A stretch of 64,000 bases of DNA. It comes from an uncultured Oceanisphaera sp. Lineage in GTDB: Bacteria; Pseudomonadota; Gammaproteobacteria; Enterobacterales; Aeromonadaceae. Shown here in pieces: positions 18,996-27,182 of this stretch. The stretch covers positions 1-64,000 of the forward strand of contig NZ_CANLZU010000011.1 in NCBI RefSeq assembly GCF_947495715.1. The letters are read 5' to 3'. Under the pieces are notes generated by a model. It had not been told where the DNA came from. It was given only the letters and a program-made list of their open reading frames with translations, and did not search any database. Both the position numbers and the translations under genes were made by a program. Numbering within the stretch: position 1 is the stretch's first letter; every line of letters starts with the position of its first letter.

Positions 18996-20498
18996 TTACT
19001 GCTCCCGGACGTTAAGGTGAAACGGACGCCGGCCAAAATGACGCTGCCTGGAGGCAAAAGCCGGCTCCGATGGCGTTTCATACGCCAGAGCCGGTCTCTG
19101 CTGGTCCTGCTCGAACCGCTGCCTGGGCAGCATTTTCGTATCGAACAAGGGGCGACACTCGCTGAACAGCTCCTGCCAGGGCAAATGAAAGGCATTGGCC
19201 AGGGCTGCCTCCCTTGCCTCGTCCGGACAGGAAAACAAAAACAGATAACAGCAGTCGTCCAGCAAACAGGCCAGATCGCCCTGCCGGCGCAGATTGAGCT
19301 GGCTCAGGCATAATTCTGCATTCAGGCCCAGGCGCAGGGGAAAGGCCAGCAACTGATGGGGGATTTCTCCACTGGCAGCCCGGAACACCCCATCGACGTA
19401 ACGGTAAAACTCCCTCGGGCTCAGCAAGCCGCTGGCAGCCGGGGGCTGATAACGTCGCAATAATTGCTCGATATCACCGACCGGTGGCCGTTGCCAGCGT
19501 TGCCCCGGCAGGCAACGCAGCAAAGACAGAAACTGGGCATGAGACACCCCGGAAGGGATCACCAGGTTGGCACCACACTGCAACAGCAGCTCCTGCTCCA
19601 CCTCCCGCAGGCAGGGGTGCAGTTTGCGTATCGCCAGCCTGAGCCCGGGGCCGCGAAAACGGCGCAGGGAATGAATGCGCTGGGACAGAACAGTCAACTC
19701 TTCGTTGCTTTCGACCGCAGCCACCAGAGTGCCTTCGCTCGCTGTCATGGCCTGCAGCCAAAAATCCTCTTCTGGCTCCATTATCTGCCAGTCGGCCGCC
19801 GGTGCCGGCATATGCTCCAGTGCCGCACGCTGAATCAACACGCCTTTTTCGTTATGAGCGGAGTCATGCTGCGCCACGCTGGCAGGGCGCACGGCAAACC
19901 GGTCGTCCTTCAGCAGGAGTTCATAATCGACACCGGCCAGCAACCCGAGGGCATTACGCCAGCCATCAACCCGCAACTGGATGCTGTTATCATTTCGCTC
20001 GAGTCGCAACAAACCATTCACCTGTCCGGCCAGCGTGGCCGGCAATACCTGCTCCTGGCCATGGCACAACACCAGCATGGTGAGTCCGTGCCGGCTGGCC
20101 CAGGCCTGCAATGACAGCGCCCACGCCTTCTTCCTGCCCTCCTTCATCTGTACCCGGGTTGCAGGCAGCAACAGCAACAGCACCCCTGTGTTTACACCAC
20201 TTCGCCCCAGCTCGGCAGTCAGCCATTTCAGATCGGCGCCACGCCGGCCCGGAGCCAAAGAAAAGAGAGATATCTGATCAGGACCAGCCTCATCCGGGAC
20301 CATGGCCAGCAATTCATCCTGCTCGTCATCGGCACACACCAGCGTGGTTTTCAGGTTTGCAGGCAGCGCCGTTAGCAGGCTGGCGGCCAGCAGCAACATA
20401 TCGTCCCGCCTGGTAAACGACAGCCAGTACAGACCCGGCTCACTTAATAGGGCTGCTTCTCGTGGCAGATGTTCTACAGCAAGGGCAAGAGACAGCAT
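18996..20498 (-). CDS. bcsE: c-di-GMP-binding protein BcsE
   Basis: A cytosolic c-di-GMP receptor that boosts cellulose synthesis. The 500-aa protein has a degenerate receiver-like/NTPase-like N-terminal part, then segments close to E. coli BcsE such as IHSLRRFRGPGLRLAIRK and LLLQCGANLVIPSG. The C-terminal GIL domain contains the c-di-GMP motif RQGD (RxGD) within LNLRRQGDLACLLDD. ATG 20498 follows GAGGGGAA; a GTG at 20537 gives 13 more residues. It is the first gene of the single-direction cellulose operon. Confidence 0.93.
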   Translation of the reverse strand: MLSLALAVEHLPREAALLSEPGLYWLSFTRRDDMLLLAASLLTALPANLKTTLVCADDEQDELLAMVPDEAGPDQISLFSLAPGRRGADLKWLTAELGRSGVNTGVLLLLLPATRVQMKEGRKKAWALSLQAWASRHGLTMLVLCHGQEQVLPATLAGQVNGLLRLERNDNSIQLRVDGWRNALGLLAGVDYELLLKDDRFAVRPASVAQHDSAHNEKGVLIQRAALEHMPAPAADWQIMEPEEDFWLQAMTASEGTLVAAVESNEELTVLSQRIHSLRRFRGPGLRLAIRKLHPCLREVEQELLLQCGANLVIPSGVSHAQFLSLLRCLPGQRWQRPPVGDIEQLLRRYQPPAASGLLSPREFYRYVDGVFRAASGEIPHQLLAFPLRLGLNAELCLSQLNLRRQGDLACLLDDCCYLFLFSCPDEAREAALANAFHLPWQELFSECRPLFDTKMLPRQRFEQDQQRPALAYETPSEPAFASRQRHFGRRPFHLNVREQ

Positions 20499-20601
20499 AA
20501 GGTGTAAGTTCCCCTCGAGCGATGACGCAGGGTGCACAGAAAAGGATACGTTCGAAACTTAAATCTAGACCCCGACGCCATATGCGTCCAATCGCCTTTA
20601 G

Positions 20602-20630
20602 ATATCTTTCATCGTATTGAAAAGAGGCAA
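20602..20630 (-). promoter_or_regulatory. Candidate bcs operon promoter
   Basis: On the minus strand TTGCCT (20630-20625) and AGATAT (20607-20602) are separated by 17 bp. The -35 is good and the -10 is poor. It would leave a leader of roughly 100 nt before the bcsE ATG. No other stronger pair was found in the gap. Confidence 0.3.
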
Positions 20631-20654
20631 CTAGAGAACAGAACCCACGACCGT

Positions 20655-20698
20655 GAAATGCCAAAGCCGGAAAATGCTCCTGCCGTTTCGGCATTCCC
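20655..20698. repeat. Overlapping palindromes upstream of bcsE
   Basis: AATGCC (20657-20662) pairs with GGCATT (20690-20695), while TGCCG (20681-20685) pairs with CGGCA (20689-20693). These two pairings exclude each other. The element lies upstream of the candidate promoter, so it could be a protein-binding site rather than a leader structure. Confidence 0.4.
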
Positions 20699-20823
20699 AC
20701 CATCTCTGGCGGTCAGACAGCATGCCCGAGCCTACATATATGTACTCAACTCGTGTCGTGGGAGGCGGCTGCGTTGCCTCTCAGCTCGGGGTTAAAATGA
20801 TCAGATGCTTCTTCAAATTGGTA

Positions 20824-21924
20824 TCACTCGCCAAATCGTTGCAACTGCATCTCCTGCAAGCGGCTGAGGGTGCGACGAAAGGGAAAGGCCAATGCGCCCT
20901 CGGTGTATAACTCCTGCAGCGGCACCGCCGCGTCGATATAAAGCGGAATACCGCGGTCGTAGCATTCGTCGACCAGGGCGATAAAACGGCGCACGCCGTC
21001 GTCTTGCTGGGTCAACATGGGTAGCTGGCGATCTCCCGCCGCCACCTGCTTGATGCCATCTTCGGTACCACGCGCGATATTCGCCTTCAGGCCGCTGCCG
21101 GTGAGTTTGGGCACCTCGCCCAGCAGAATATGGTGAAAGCGGTCGCACAATTCGATGAAGTCCGGCGCCGCCAGCGGTTGTTCACACAAATCGTGATAAC
21201 GACACCAGAGCACCTCACCACCGCGATTCACCACGCGTATCTGCCGATGGCCCAGCAGCAATGGCTCGGCACTGCATTCACCCGCGGCCAGCTCGGCAAA
21301 CACCGCCGCCAGCGCCTGCGGCTGCTTTATCCAGTAGCGCTGTTGTTGTTGCCCCGGATGCAGCCGGTGATCTTCACCGCCGTTCACACTCACCAGTTGC
21401 ATATGATGATGGATGGCCGCCACCGCCGGCAGAAAGCGCTCGCGATTGAAACCTTCCGCATAGAGGCCGTCGGGCGGCTGATTGGAGGTGGTCACCAGCA
21501 CCAGACCCTGCTCGAACAGCTGTTGCAGCAGGCGGCCCAGCAACATGGCATCGCCGATATCGCTGACAAACAGCTCGTCCAGACACAACACCCTTACCTC
21601 GGCCGCCAGCTCCTGCGCCAGCAAGATGAGAGGGTCTTCCTGTCCGGTCAGTTGAAACAGCCGCTTGTGTACCCAGCGCATGAAATGATGAAAATGCTGT
21701 CGTTTCGCCGGCACGGTCAGACTCTGGTAGAAACTGTCCATCAGCCAGGTCTTGCCTCGTCCCACCGGCCCCCACAAATAGACGCCGGAAATATTCGACT
21801 CACCGGCCTGCAACTGCCGGTAGCAGCGTTCCAGGCACTCGGCGGCGCCGTGCTGGGCCACGTCATTCTTAAAACCGGATTCAATGGCCTGCCGATAGGC
21901 GGCATAGGGAGACAAGAGCGACAT
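20824..21924 (-). CDS. zapE: Cell division ATPase ZapE (AFG1 family)
   Basis: An AAA-like ATPase that associates with the division ring. The protein is 366 aa (E. coli 375). Walker A is GPVGRGKT near residue 52 and the Walker B segment is VLCLDELFVSDIGDA. VTTSNQPPDGLYAEGFNRERFLP is typical of AFG1/ZapE. ATG 21924 is preceded by AGAGGATCTG. A frame open to 21987 adds 21 residues without family likeness. It is monocistronic, between the bcs operon and a DUF2750 gene. Confidence 0.92.
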   Translation of the reverse strand: MSLLSPYAAYRQAIESGFKNDVAQHGAAECLERCYRQLQAGESNISGVYLWGPVGRGKTWLMDSFYQSLTVPAKRQHFHHFMRWVHKRLFQLTGQEDPLILLAQELAAEVRVLCLDELFVSDIGDAMLLGRLLQQLFEQGLVLVTTSNQPPDGLYAEGFNRERFLPAVAAIHHHMQLVSVNGGEDHRLHPGQQQQRYWIKQPQALAAVFAELAAGECSAEPLLLGHRQIRVVNRGGEVLWCRYHDLCEQPLAAPDFIELCDRFHHILLGEVPKLTGSGLKANIARGTEDGIKQVAAGDRQLPMLTQQDDGVRRFIALVDECYDRGIPLYIDAAVPLQELYTEGALAFPFRRTLSRLQEMQLQRFGE

Positions 21925-22006
21925 CAGATCCTCTATCTGAACGGGTATCAGCTGACTATTAAGCCAGATTCTGCGACAGACTGACAATCCGGGTGGCGGC
22001 AGAAAT

Positions 22007-22041
22007 AAAAACGGCCTGCCCGACAGCGCCGGGCAGGCCGT
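22007..22041 (-). terminator. Intrinsic terminator of the DUF2750 gene
   Basis: On the minus strand ACGGCCTGCCCG pairs with CGGGCAGGCCGT and is followed by TTTTATTTC. It lies just past the DUF2750 stop at 22062 and ahead of zapE. Confidence 0.9.
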
Positions 22042-22061
22042 TAACCCAAGGGGTATTTCAA

Positions 22062-22403
22062 TCAGGCCAGCGCTTTCACCAGCTCCAGCACGTCCAGCTC
22101 GATGCCATCCAGCTCGGCGTCCCAGTTGGGACCAATGCGTACACCGTCTTCCGACATGTCTTCTACCCAGACTTCAAGAAACTCGGGCAGGGTGATTTCA
22201 AAGGGTTCGTACTCGGCCCATTCGTCTACACACTGCACTTTTGCTTCATTCTCGGTAGACCACACCGGCATGACTTCGGTATCTTCAAACTCGGACGAGT
22301 CGCAAACGACCCACTCATCGCCGAAGCGCAGCCCCCACATCACCCGGTTGGCTGTGACTTCATCGAGAAAACGCTGGTAATTTTGCTGGTGGCTATCGCT
22401 CAT
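22062..22403 (-). CDS. DUF2750 protein
   Basis: A 113-aa acidic cytosolic protein of unknown function. It resembles DUF2750: an N-terminal YQRFLDEVTANRVMWGL helix, a strand with DEWVVCDSSEFEDTEVMPVWS, and a C-terminal acidic stretch. ATG 22403 has AAAGGTG upstream; the frame continues to 22535, but that extension is not family-like. It has its own terminator and is divergent from pncA. Confidence 0.8.
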   Translation of the reverse strand: MSDSHQQNYQRFLDEVTANRVMWGLRFGDEWVVCDSSEFEDTEVMPVWSTENEAKVQCVDEWAEYEPFEITLPEFLEVWVEDMSEDGVRIGPNWDAELDGIELDVLELVKALA

Positions 22404-22547
22404 GTTGTTCACCTTTGGGCTGATAACGGGGAAGATACCCCAGATGGGGCGATACTGAACCAAATTCCCCCTAGACTCAATCAAAAACAATACTAATACA
22501 GCGCGCCACAAGGGCCAAAGGTCCACACTTAACATAGGAGGTGGTGT

Positions 22548-23195
22548 ATGAAATTACCCGCCAAAAACCGGGTCGCCAGCCTGGATGTAGACGCTCAATA
22601 TACCTTTACCCCCAGCTGCCCGGACGAGCTGCCGGTCCCCGGCGGCGATACCATTGCCGATGAGCTTAATCGCCAGGCCGCCTTTGCCGACCGGCGCCTG
22701 GGTTCCAAGGATGCCCACTCGCCCCGGGCGCTGTGGGTCAGTAGCGACAAGCAACCGCCGTTCAGCCCCATAGAGGGCGCCAACATGGACATTCGCTGGC
22801 CCCGTCATGCGGTGCCCGGCACCCGCGGTTTTGAACTGCTGGACGGCCTGCCCCACCCGGCCGATTATGACTTTTTCGTGTGGAAAGGTGTGGAGCCGGA
22901 CATGCATCCCTACGGCGCCTGTTATCACGACTTGGCCGGAAACATGAGTACCGGCATGATTGAATATCTGCGCGATCGAGAGATCAATACCGTGCTGGTG
23001 GGTGGCTTGGCCACCGACTACTGCGTGCGTCATACCGTGCTGCAGCTGCTGGATGCCGGCTTCAACGTGGTGGTCAACCGCTCCGCCATTCGCGGCGTGG
23101 CCGACGAGTCCAGCCGCCACGCCATTGCCGAGATGATACAACACGGTGCCCACTTCGTGCACGACAGCCGTCAGCTGGAGCAAGCCGATGACTGA
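22548..23195 (+). CDS. pncA: Nicotinamidase
   Basis: Hydrolyses nicotinamide to nicotinate in NAD salvage. The 215-aa isochorismatase-fold protein carries the expected triad elements: Asp13 in ASLDVDAQYTF, a lysine in FFVWKGVEPDMHPY, and the nucleophilic Cys in GLATDYCVRHTV. The strong site AGGAGGTGGTGT precedes ATG 22548. It overlaps pncB by 8 nt, so nicotinate passes directly to the next enzyme of the pathway. Confidence 0.94.
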   Translation: MKLPAKNRVASLDVDAQYTFTPSCPDELPVPGGDTIADELNRQAAFADRRLGSKDAHSPRALWVSSDKQPPFSPIEGANMDIRWPRHAVPGTRGFELLDGLPHPADYDFFVWKGVEPDMHPYGACYHDLAGNMSTGMIEYLRDREINTVLVGGLATDYCVRHTVLQLLDAGFNVVVNRSAIRGVADESSRHAIAEMIQHGAHFVHDSRQLEQADD

Positions 23196-24378
23196 GCCCG
23201 TGATTCGCTCGCTGCTCGACACCGATCTGTACAAGTTCACCATGATGCAGACGGTGTTGCATCAGTATCCGGCTGCCGAGGTGGAATACCGCTTTCGCAG
23301 CCGTAATGCCGACCTCGATTTCGGCGACTGCGTCGAAGAGATAGCAGCCGAAATCGAGCATCTTTGTCAGTTGCGGCTGACCGAAGACGAGCTCGCCTAT
23401 CTGGGCCGGCTCGACTACATCAAGTCCGATTTCATTCACTTTCTGCGCCTGTTCCGGCTGGATCGGCGCTTTATCCAGTTGAGTTGCCATCAGGGTGAGC
23501 TGGAATTGAGCATCAAGGGACCCTGGCTGCACACCATACTGTTTGAGGTGCCGCTGCTGGCGATCATCAGCGAGGTCTATTGCCGGCGCCATGCTGCCGG
23601 CACCGACCTGGCGGCAGCCAGAGCGCGACTGCAGGATAAAATCAGCCTGGTGCAAGACGGCAGCGATAACGACGATTTCCGCTTTTCCGACTTCGGTACC
23701 CGCCGCCGCTATTCCCGCGCCTGGCAACAAGAGGTGGTGACACAACTCGCCCGGCAGTTACCGCTGCAGTTTGCCGGCACCAGCAACCTGGATCTGGCCC
23801 GGCGACTGGGGCTCAAGCCGGTCGGCACCCTGGCCCATGAGTTCATGCAAGCCTTTCAGGCGCTGGGGCCGCGGCTTATCGACAGTCAGAAGATGGCACT
23901 GGAAGCCTGGGTGCACGAATACCGGGGCCGGCTCGGCATTGCCCTGACCGATGTGGTGGGCATGGACGCCTTTCTGCGCGACTTCGATCTTTACTTCGCC
24001 AAGCTGTTCGATGGCCTGCGCCAGGACTCGGGCGACCCGGTGGAATGGACCGAAAAAGCGCTGGCCCACTATCGCCGCATGAACATAGACCCGCGCAGCA
24101 AAACCCTGGTCTACAGCGATGGCCTGACCATGCACAGCGCCCTGGATCTGTACCGGCGTTTTCGGCATCAGTGTCGTCCGGCCTTCGGTATCGGTACTCA
24201 CCTGACCAACGATCTCATGAGTCATTCGCCCATCAACATGGTGATCAAGATGATCAGCTGTAACGGTCAGGCGGTGGCCAAACTGTCGGACAGCCCGGGC
24301 AAGGCCATGTGCGAAGATCCCGGCTATCTGGCCTACCTGGCGCAGGTGTTCGACGTCGATCTGGCCACAGTCAAATAG
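23188..24378 (+). CDS. pncB: Nicotinate phosphoribosyltransferase
   Basis: Makes nicotinate mononucleotide from nicotinate and PRPP with ATP. The 396-aa protein begins MTEPVIRSLLDTDLYKFTMMQ, a family hallmark. It contains the FSDFGTRRRYSRAWQ segment with the autophosphorylated-histidine region and the FDGLRQDSGDPVEW, VYSDGL and FGIGTHLTNDL blocks. ATG 23188 lies inside pncA, so the two genes are coupled; the frame open to 23146 is not used. Confidence 0.96.
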   Translation: MTEPVIRSLLDTDLYKFTMMQTVLHQYPAAEVEYRFRSRNADLDFGDCVEEIAAEIEHLCQLRLTEDELAYLGRLDYIKSDFIHFLRLFRLDRRFIQLSCHQGELELSIKGPWLHTILFEVPLLAIISEVYCRRHAAGTDLAAARARLQDKISLVQDGSDNDDFRFSDFGTRRRYSRAWQQEVVTQLARQLPLQFAGTSNLDLARRLGLKPVGTLAHEFMQAFQALGPRLIDSQKMALEAWVHEYRGRLGIALTDVVGMDAFLRDFDLYFAKLFDGLRQDSGDPVEWTEKALAHYRRMNIDPRSKTLVYSDGLTMHSALDLYRRFRHQCRPAFGIGTHLTNDLMSHSPINMVIKMISCNGQAVAKLSDSPGKAMCEDPGYLAYLAQVFDVDLATVK

Positions 24379-24748
24379 TCACATACTGTAACGCTGTCTG
24401 TTGGTCACAAACCCGAGCCTGTGTATTCAGCTAAAGCGACACCTCGGCCAAAGGGCCCGCTCCGCCGACTCGCTGTAGACCCATCCATGGGCGCTCTCTG
24501 TTTCATCCCTGAAACAGAAGGTCGGCTGAGCAGATCCCTTTGTCTTCCTTGATGCTCCGGCGTCGCCTGTTTGTGATGTCAACAGCTAATTCGGACGTCA
24601 ATAAGAGGCAGCAGGAATTGCCTCAGCCGACCGTCAAATGCAGGGATGGCATTTGCTGAGCGTCACAAGGATGTGCTTGCAGCGTGTCGGAGGAGGCAAC
24701 CCTGTTGCCGCTTTATTCCATACGTTTATTTATGACCCATAAGCAAAC
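24379..24748. other. Intergenic region pncB-phhA, upstream part
   Basis: About 370 bases with no supported gene and no clear terminator for pncB. Short palindromes occur, such as TGTTTCATCCCTGAAACA (about 24500-24517) and TCGGCTGAG...CTCAGCCGA arms (about 24522 and 24622). The latter suggest a larger fold or a remnant of a repeated element. Confidence 0.4.
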
Positions 24749-24766
24749 CGTAAACTTATAATTACA
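24749..24766 (+). promoter_or_regulatory. TyrR/PhhR-type operator upstream of phhA
   Basis: CGTAAACTTATAATTACA matches the TyrR box TGTAAA-N6-TTTACA at 10 of 12 fixed positions and lies 95 bp before the phhA ATG. PhhR/TyrR proteins are the known aromatic-responsive regulators of phh genes. A further half-site CTGTAAAC follows at 24771. Confidence 0.6.
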
Positions 24767-24799
24767 TCAACTGTAAACCCGGCCCGGGTGCTGCCCTTC

Positions 24800-24840
24800 T
24801 CAATCGTTCGCCGTCTCTCTACATTAGAGACTGAGATTGA
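24800..24840 (+). promoter_or_regulatory. Nested inverted repeat in the phhA leader
   Basis: TCAATC (24800-24805) pairs with GATTGA (24835-24840), and inside it GTCTCT (24813-24818) pairs with AGAGAC (24826-24831). It ends just before the ribosome binding site AAAGGTGGGA. It may be an mRNA hairpin or an operator. Confidence 0.45.
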
Positions 24841-24860
24841 TTGAAAGGTGGGAATGCCCG

Positions 24861-25655
24861 ATGAATGCGACCCAGTATGTGGCCCGCAAACCGGACGCTG
24901 ATGGTGTTATCCATTACAGCGACGAAGAAAATGCCATCTGGCATACTCTGATCGCACGCCAGCTGGCGTGCGTGGAGGGCCGGGCCTGCGACGAATACGT
25001 GGCCGGTCTGGCCCGGCTGGCACTGCCTCATGACCGCATTCCCCAGCTGGACGACATTAACCGGGTGCTGAGCCCAGCCACCGGCTGGCAGGTGAGCCGG
25101 GTGCCGGCGCTGATCTCCTTCGATCGCTTCTTCGAACTGCTGGCCAACCGGCGTTTCCCGGTGGCCACCTTTATTCGCAGCCGGAAAGAGCTGGACTACC
25201 TACAGGAGCCGGATATCTTTCACGAGCTGTTCGGCCACTGCGCCCTGCTCACCAACCCGGCCTTTGCCCGCTTCACCCATATCTACGGCCAACTGGGGCG
25301 CGATGCCAGCCCCCGGGATAGAGGGTTTCTGGCACGCTTGTACTGGTTTACCGTGGAATTCGGCCTGCTCAACACCCCGAGCGGACGCCGTATCTACGGC
25401 GGCGGCATCCTGTCTTCGCCGGGTGAAACCCGTCATGTGTTCGAATCGGACATTCCCGAATTCCGCCCCTTCGAGATACTGGATGTGCTGCGCACCCCTT
25501 ACCGTATCGATATCATGCAACCCATCTATTATGTACTCGACTCCATCGACGATCTCTTTGCCATCGCCGAGATGGATATCATGGCCGAAGTGAAAAAAGC
25601 CCGCCGTCTGGGGCTGTTTGCCCCCACTTTTGCCGCCAAACAAAACGCCAGCTAA
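24861..25655 (+). CDS. phhA: Phenylalanine-4-hydroxylase
   Basis: Converts phenylalanine to tyrosine with tetrahydropterin and oxygen. The 264-aa bacterial-type enzyme has the iron ligands: two His in [13 protein letters not shown] and a Glu in [13 protein letters not shown] 24861 follows AAAGGTGGG; a TTG at 24837 would extend it by 8 residues. It is followed after 10 nt by phhB, which recycles the pterin. hpd, for the next part of tyrosine catabolism, lies about 21 kb further on. Confidence 0.96.
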   Translation: MNATQYVARKPDADGVIHYSDEENAIWHTLIARQLACVEGRACDEYVAGLARLALPHDRIPQLDDINRVLSPATGWQVSRVPALISFDRFFELLANRRFPVATFIRSRKELDYLQEPDIFHELFGHCALLTNPAFARFTHIYGQLGRDASPRDRGFLARLYWFTVEFGLLNTPSGRRIYGGGILSSPGETRHVFESDIPEFRPFEILDVLRTPYRIDIMQPIYYVLDSIDDLFAIAEMDIMAEVKKARRLGLFAPTFAAKQNAS

Positions 25656-25665
25656 AGGAGTAAAC

Positions 25666-26004
25666 ATGACCGAACTTGCCCAACAACACTGCGAAGCCTG
25701 CCGGGCCGATGCCCCCAAGGTCAGCGACGCCGAACTGGCCGAGCTGATGCAAAAGCTGCCGGACTGGGCACCCATGGCCCGTGACGGCGTGCTGCAACTG
25801 GAGCGGGAATTCAAATTCAAGAATTTCAAACTGGCCTGGGCCTTTGCCGACAAGGTGGCCGAGCTGGCCGAAACCGAGTTTCATCACCCCACCATCACCC
25901 TGGAATGGGGCAAGGTCACCGTCACCTGGTGGACTCACGCCATCAAGGGCCTGCACCGTAACGACTTCATCATGGCGGCCAGAACCGATTTGCTGCTGAA
26001 TTGA
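25666..26004 (+). CDS. phhB: Pterin-4a-carbinolamine dehydratase
   Basis: Dehydrates the carbinolamine formed by PhhA so the pterin cofactor can be reduced again. The 112-aa protein shows the family block [21 protein letters not shown] followed by GLHRNDF. AAAGGAG precedes ATG 25666. It has a short cysteine-containing N-terminal extension (EACRADAPK), usual for gammaproteobacterial PhhB. It forms one operon with phhA. Confidence 0.95.
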   Translation: MTELAQQHCEACRADAPKVSDAELAELMQKLPDWAPMARDGVLQLEREFKFKNFKLAWAFADKVAELAETEFHHPTITLEWGKVTVTWWTHAIKGLHRNDFIMAARTDLLLN

Positions 26005-26077
26005 TATTTGCTCAAACGACTCGGCATCTGGATCTCACTGTGCTGCCGGATTGCGCCGCATGAATGGGCGCCGATGG

Positions 26078-26145
26078 TAGGGTCGAATTTATTCGACCGA
26101 TGTAGCTGCGGTGCCAGGCTCGTTGGTCGAATAAATTCGACCCTA
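26078..26145. repeat. Long inverted repeat (REP/MITE-like)
   Basis: A 21-bp arm (26078-26098) is repeated exactly as its reverse complement at 26125-26145 around a 26-base loop. Each arm is itself almost palindromic (GGTCGAA TTTA TTCGACC). It sits between phhB and the phh terminator. Its form is that of a mobile palindromic repeat family. Confidence 0.8.
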
Positions 26146-26183
26146 CGACATCTTTAGTCACGAGGACTGCACAAACGACAAAC

Positions 26184-26214
26184 AAAAACGCCCGGCGCAA
26201 GGCCGGGCGTTTTT
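26184..26214. terminator. Bidirectional terminator between phhB and the META lipoprotein gene
   Basis: ACGCCCGGC (26189-26197) pairs with GCCGGGCGT (26202-26210). It is flanked by AAAAA on the left and TTTTT on the right, so it serves both convergent genes. Confidence 0.92.
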
Positions 26215-26234
26215 GGTCGGGAAGCCAGTCGCTG

Positions 26235-26981
26235 TCAATTGGCAGTCAGGGCGCGACCGTCGGCGGCGAAGATCAGCAGAGTACCATCACCCTGCTGCTC
26301 GACACGCCGGCTCTGACCCAGAATATCCAGCATGATGCGCTCCCGCTCCATTTGTTTCGGGGTACACAGCATCATGGTGCTGGCCAGATCGCCGACGCTG
26401 AGCTGATCCCTCTGCAATTGGTAACTGCCGTTGAAACTGTTGCAGAAGGCCTGCCCATACAGGCGGCCATCATCACCAAAATTCAGGCTCGCCCTGGACG
26501 AGGCAGGAACGGCCACGCCGTTGAGGTTACGCACCTGCCACTCACTGCCCGGCAGCGGCGTAACCGCGCCCTGCTCGCTCACCTGACGCAATACCAGATT
26601 ACCCAGCTCGGTCATGCCCGCTTCAGCACTCACTCCAACCGGTGCACTGCGCCAGTTTGTCTCGCCGTCTTCCATGATAACGGCGCTCAGGCTGTAGGCC
26701 CCGCCGTTCATGTCTTGGGTATTCACTGCCAGGGTAAAGGGAATCGGCAGTGGTTGGCCGTCGAGGTCGATACGCTGCTCGCCGATAACGGCACCGTCGG
26801 CCACCGAGCTATCACGCACCGTGACCACCGCCACGCTGTTCGGCGACAAGGCAATACGGGACAGATAAGACAGGGACCCGGTCAGTTGATGCTGCTGGGT
26901 CACTTGCTGTTGTGCAGCACAGCCGCTGAGCGCGGTCACGGCAACCACGGAAGTCAATGTGATGGAAGTCAGTCGGTTCAT
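26235..26981 (-). CDS. Lipoprotein with YscW-like and META domains
   Basis: A 248-aa lipoprotein. The signal sequence ends in the lipobox ALSGC. The N-terminal half (residues about 30-125: LTGSLSYLSRIALSPNSVAVVTVRDSS) looks like the YscW/YbaY family. The C-terminal half (about 140-245) is a META domain as in HslJ, with SEWQVRNLNGV and GQAFCNSFNGSYQL. META proteins are often linked to heat or antibiotic stress, but the function here is unknown. ATG 26981 follows GAGGCG. The terminator at 26184-26214 follows the gene. Confidence 0.8.
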   Translation of the reverse strand: MNRLTSITLTSVVAVTALSGCAAQQQVTQQHQLTGSLSYLSRIALSPNSVAVVTVRDSSVADGAVIGEQRIDLDGQPLPIPFTLAVNTQDMNGGAYSLSAVIMEDGETNWRSAPVGVSAEAGMTELGNLVLRQVSEQGAVTPLPGSEWQVRNLNGVAVPASSRASLNFGDDGRLYGQAFCNSFNGSYQLQRDQLSVGDLASTMMLCTPKQMERERIMLDILGQSRRVEQQGDGTLLIFAADGRALTAN

Positions 26982-27182
26982 CAAAACGCCTCATTCAAAA
27001 GAGAAACGTCGTCCCTGAGCAAAGGGGTGCATCCGATTGCGACCCACGAATTAGAGTAAAAACGTGAATACTGTAACGACTTTCAGCCACAAATGCGTCT
27101 TCTATTACTCGGTGCAGCAGATAACCCGGATGACACCGCCTGTACGCGACATGATGTGACTCTGTGTGTGACAGGCGACTCT
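26982..27182. other. Intergenic spacer
   Basis: Holds the presumed promoter of the META lipoprotein gene (reading left) and the downstream end of the puu operon. I see no clear terminator, small gene or repeat in it. Confidence 0.4.

Larger units (their letters stand above)
20499..20823. other. Leader/intergenic region upstream of the bcs operon
   Basis: This 325-base stretch lies between zapE and bcsE, both on the minus strand. It holds a candidate promoter (20602-20630), a palindromic cluster (20655-20698) and a small GAGGC/GCCTC hairpin just beyond the zapE stop (20761-20779). I checked for the conserved blocks of c-di-GMP-I riboswitches and did not find them. No gene is supported. Confidence 0.55.

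Noticed and set aside
20440-20795. Short frames on both strands in the bcsE-zapE gap
   Set aside because: No family likeness, no ribosome binding site and no conserved neighbour relation. The region is better explained as a regulatory gap.
20499-20823. c-di-GMP riboswitch upstream of the cellulose operon
   Set aside because: The conserved c-di-GMP-I blocks were not found on the minus strand. The palindromes present do not fit the known fold.
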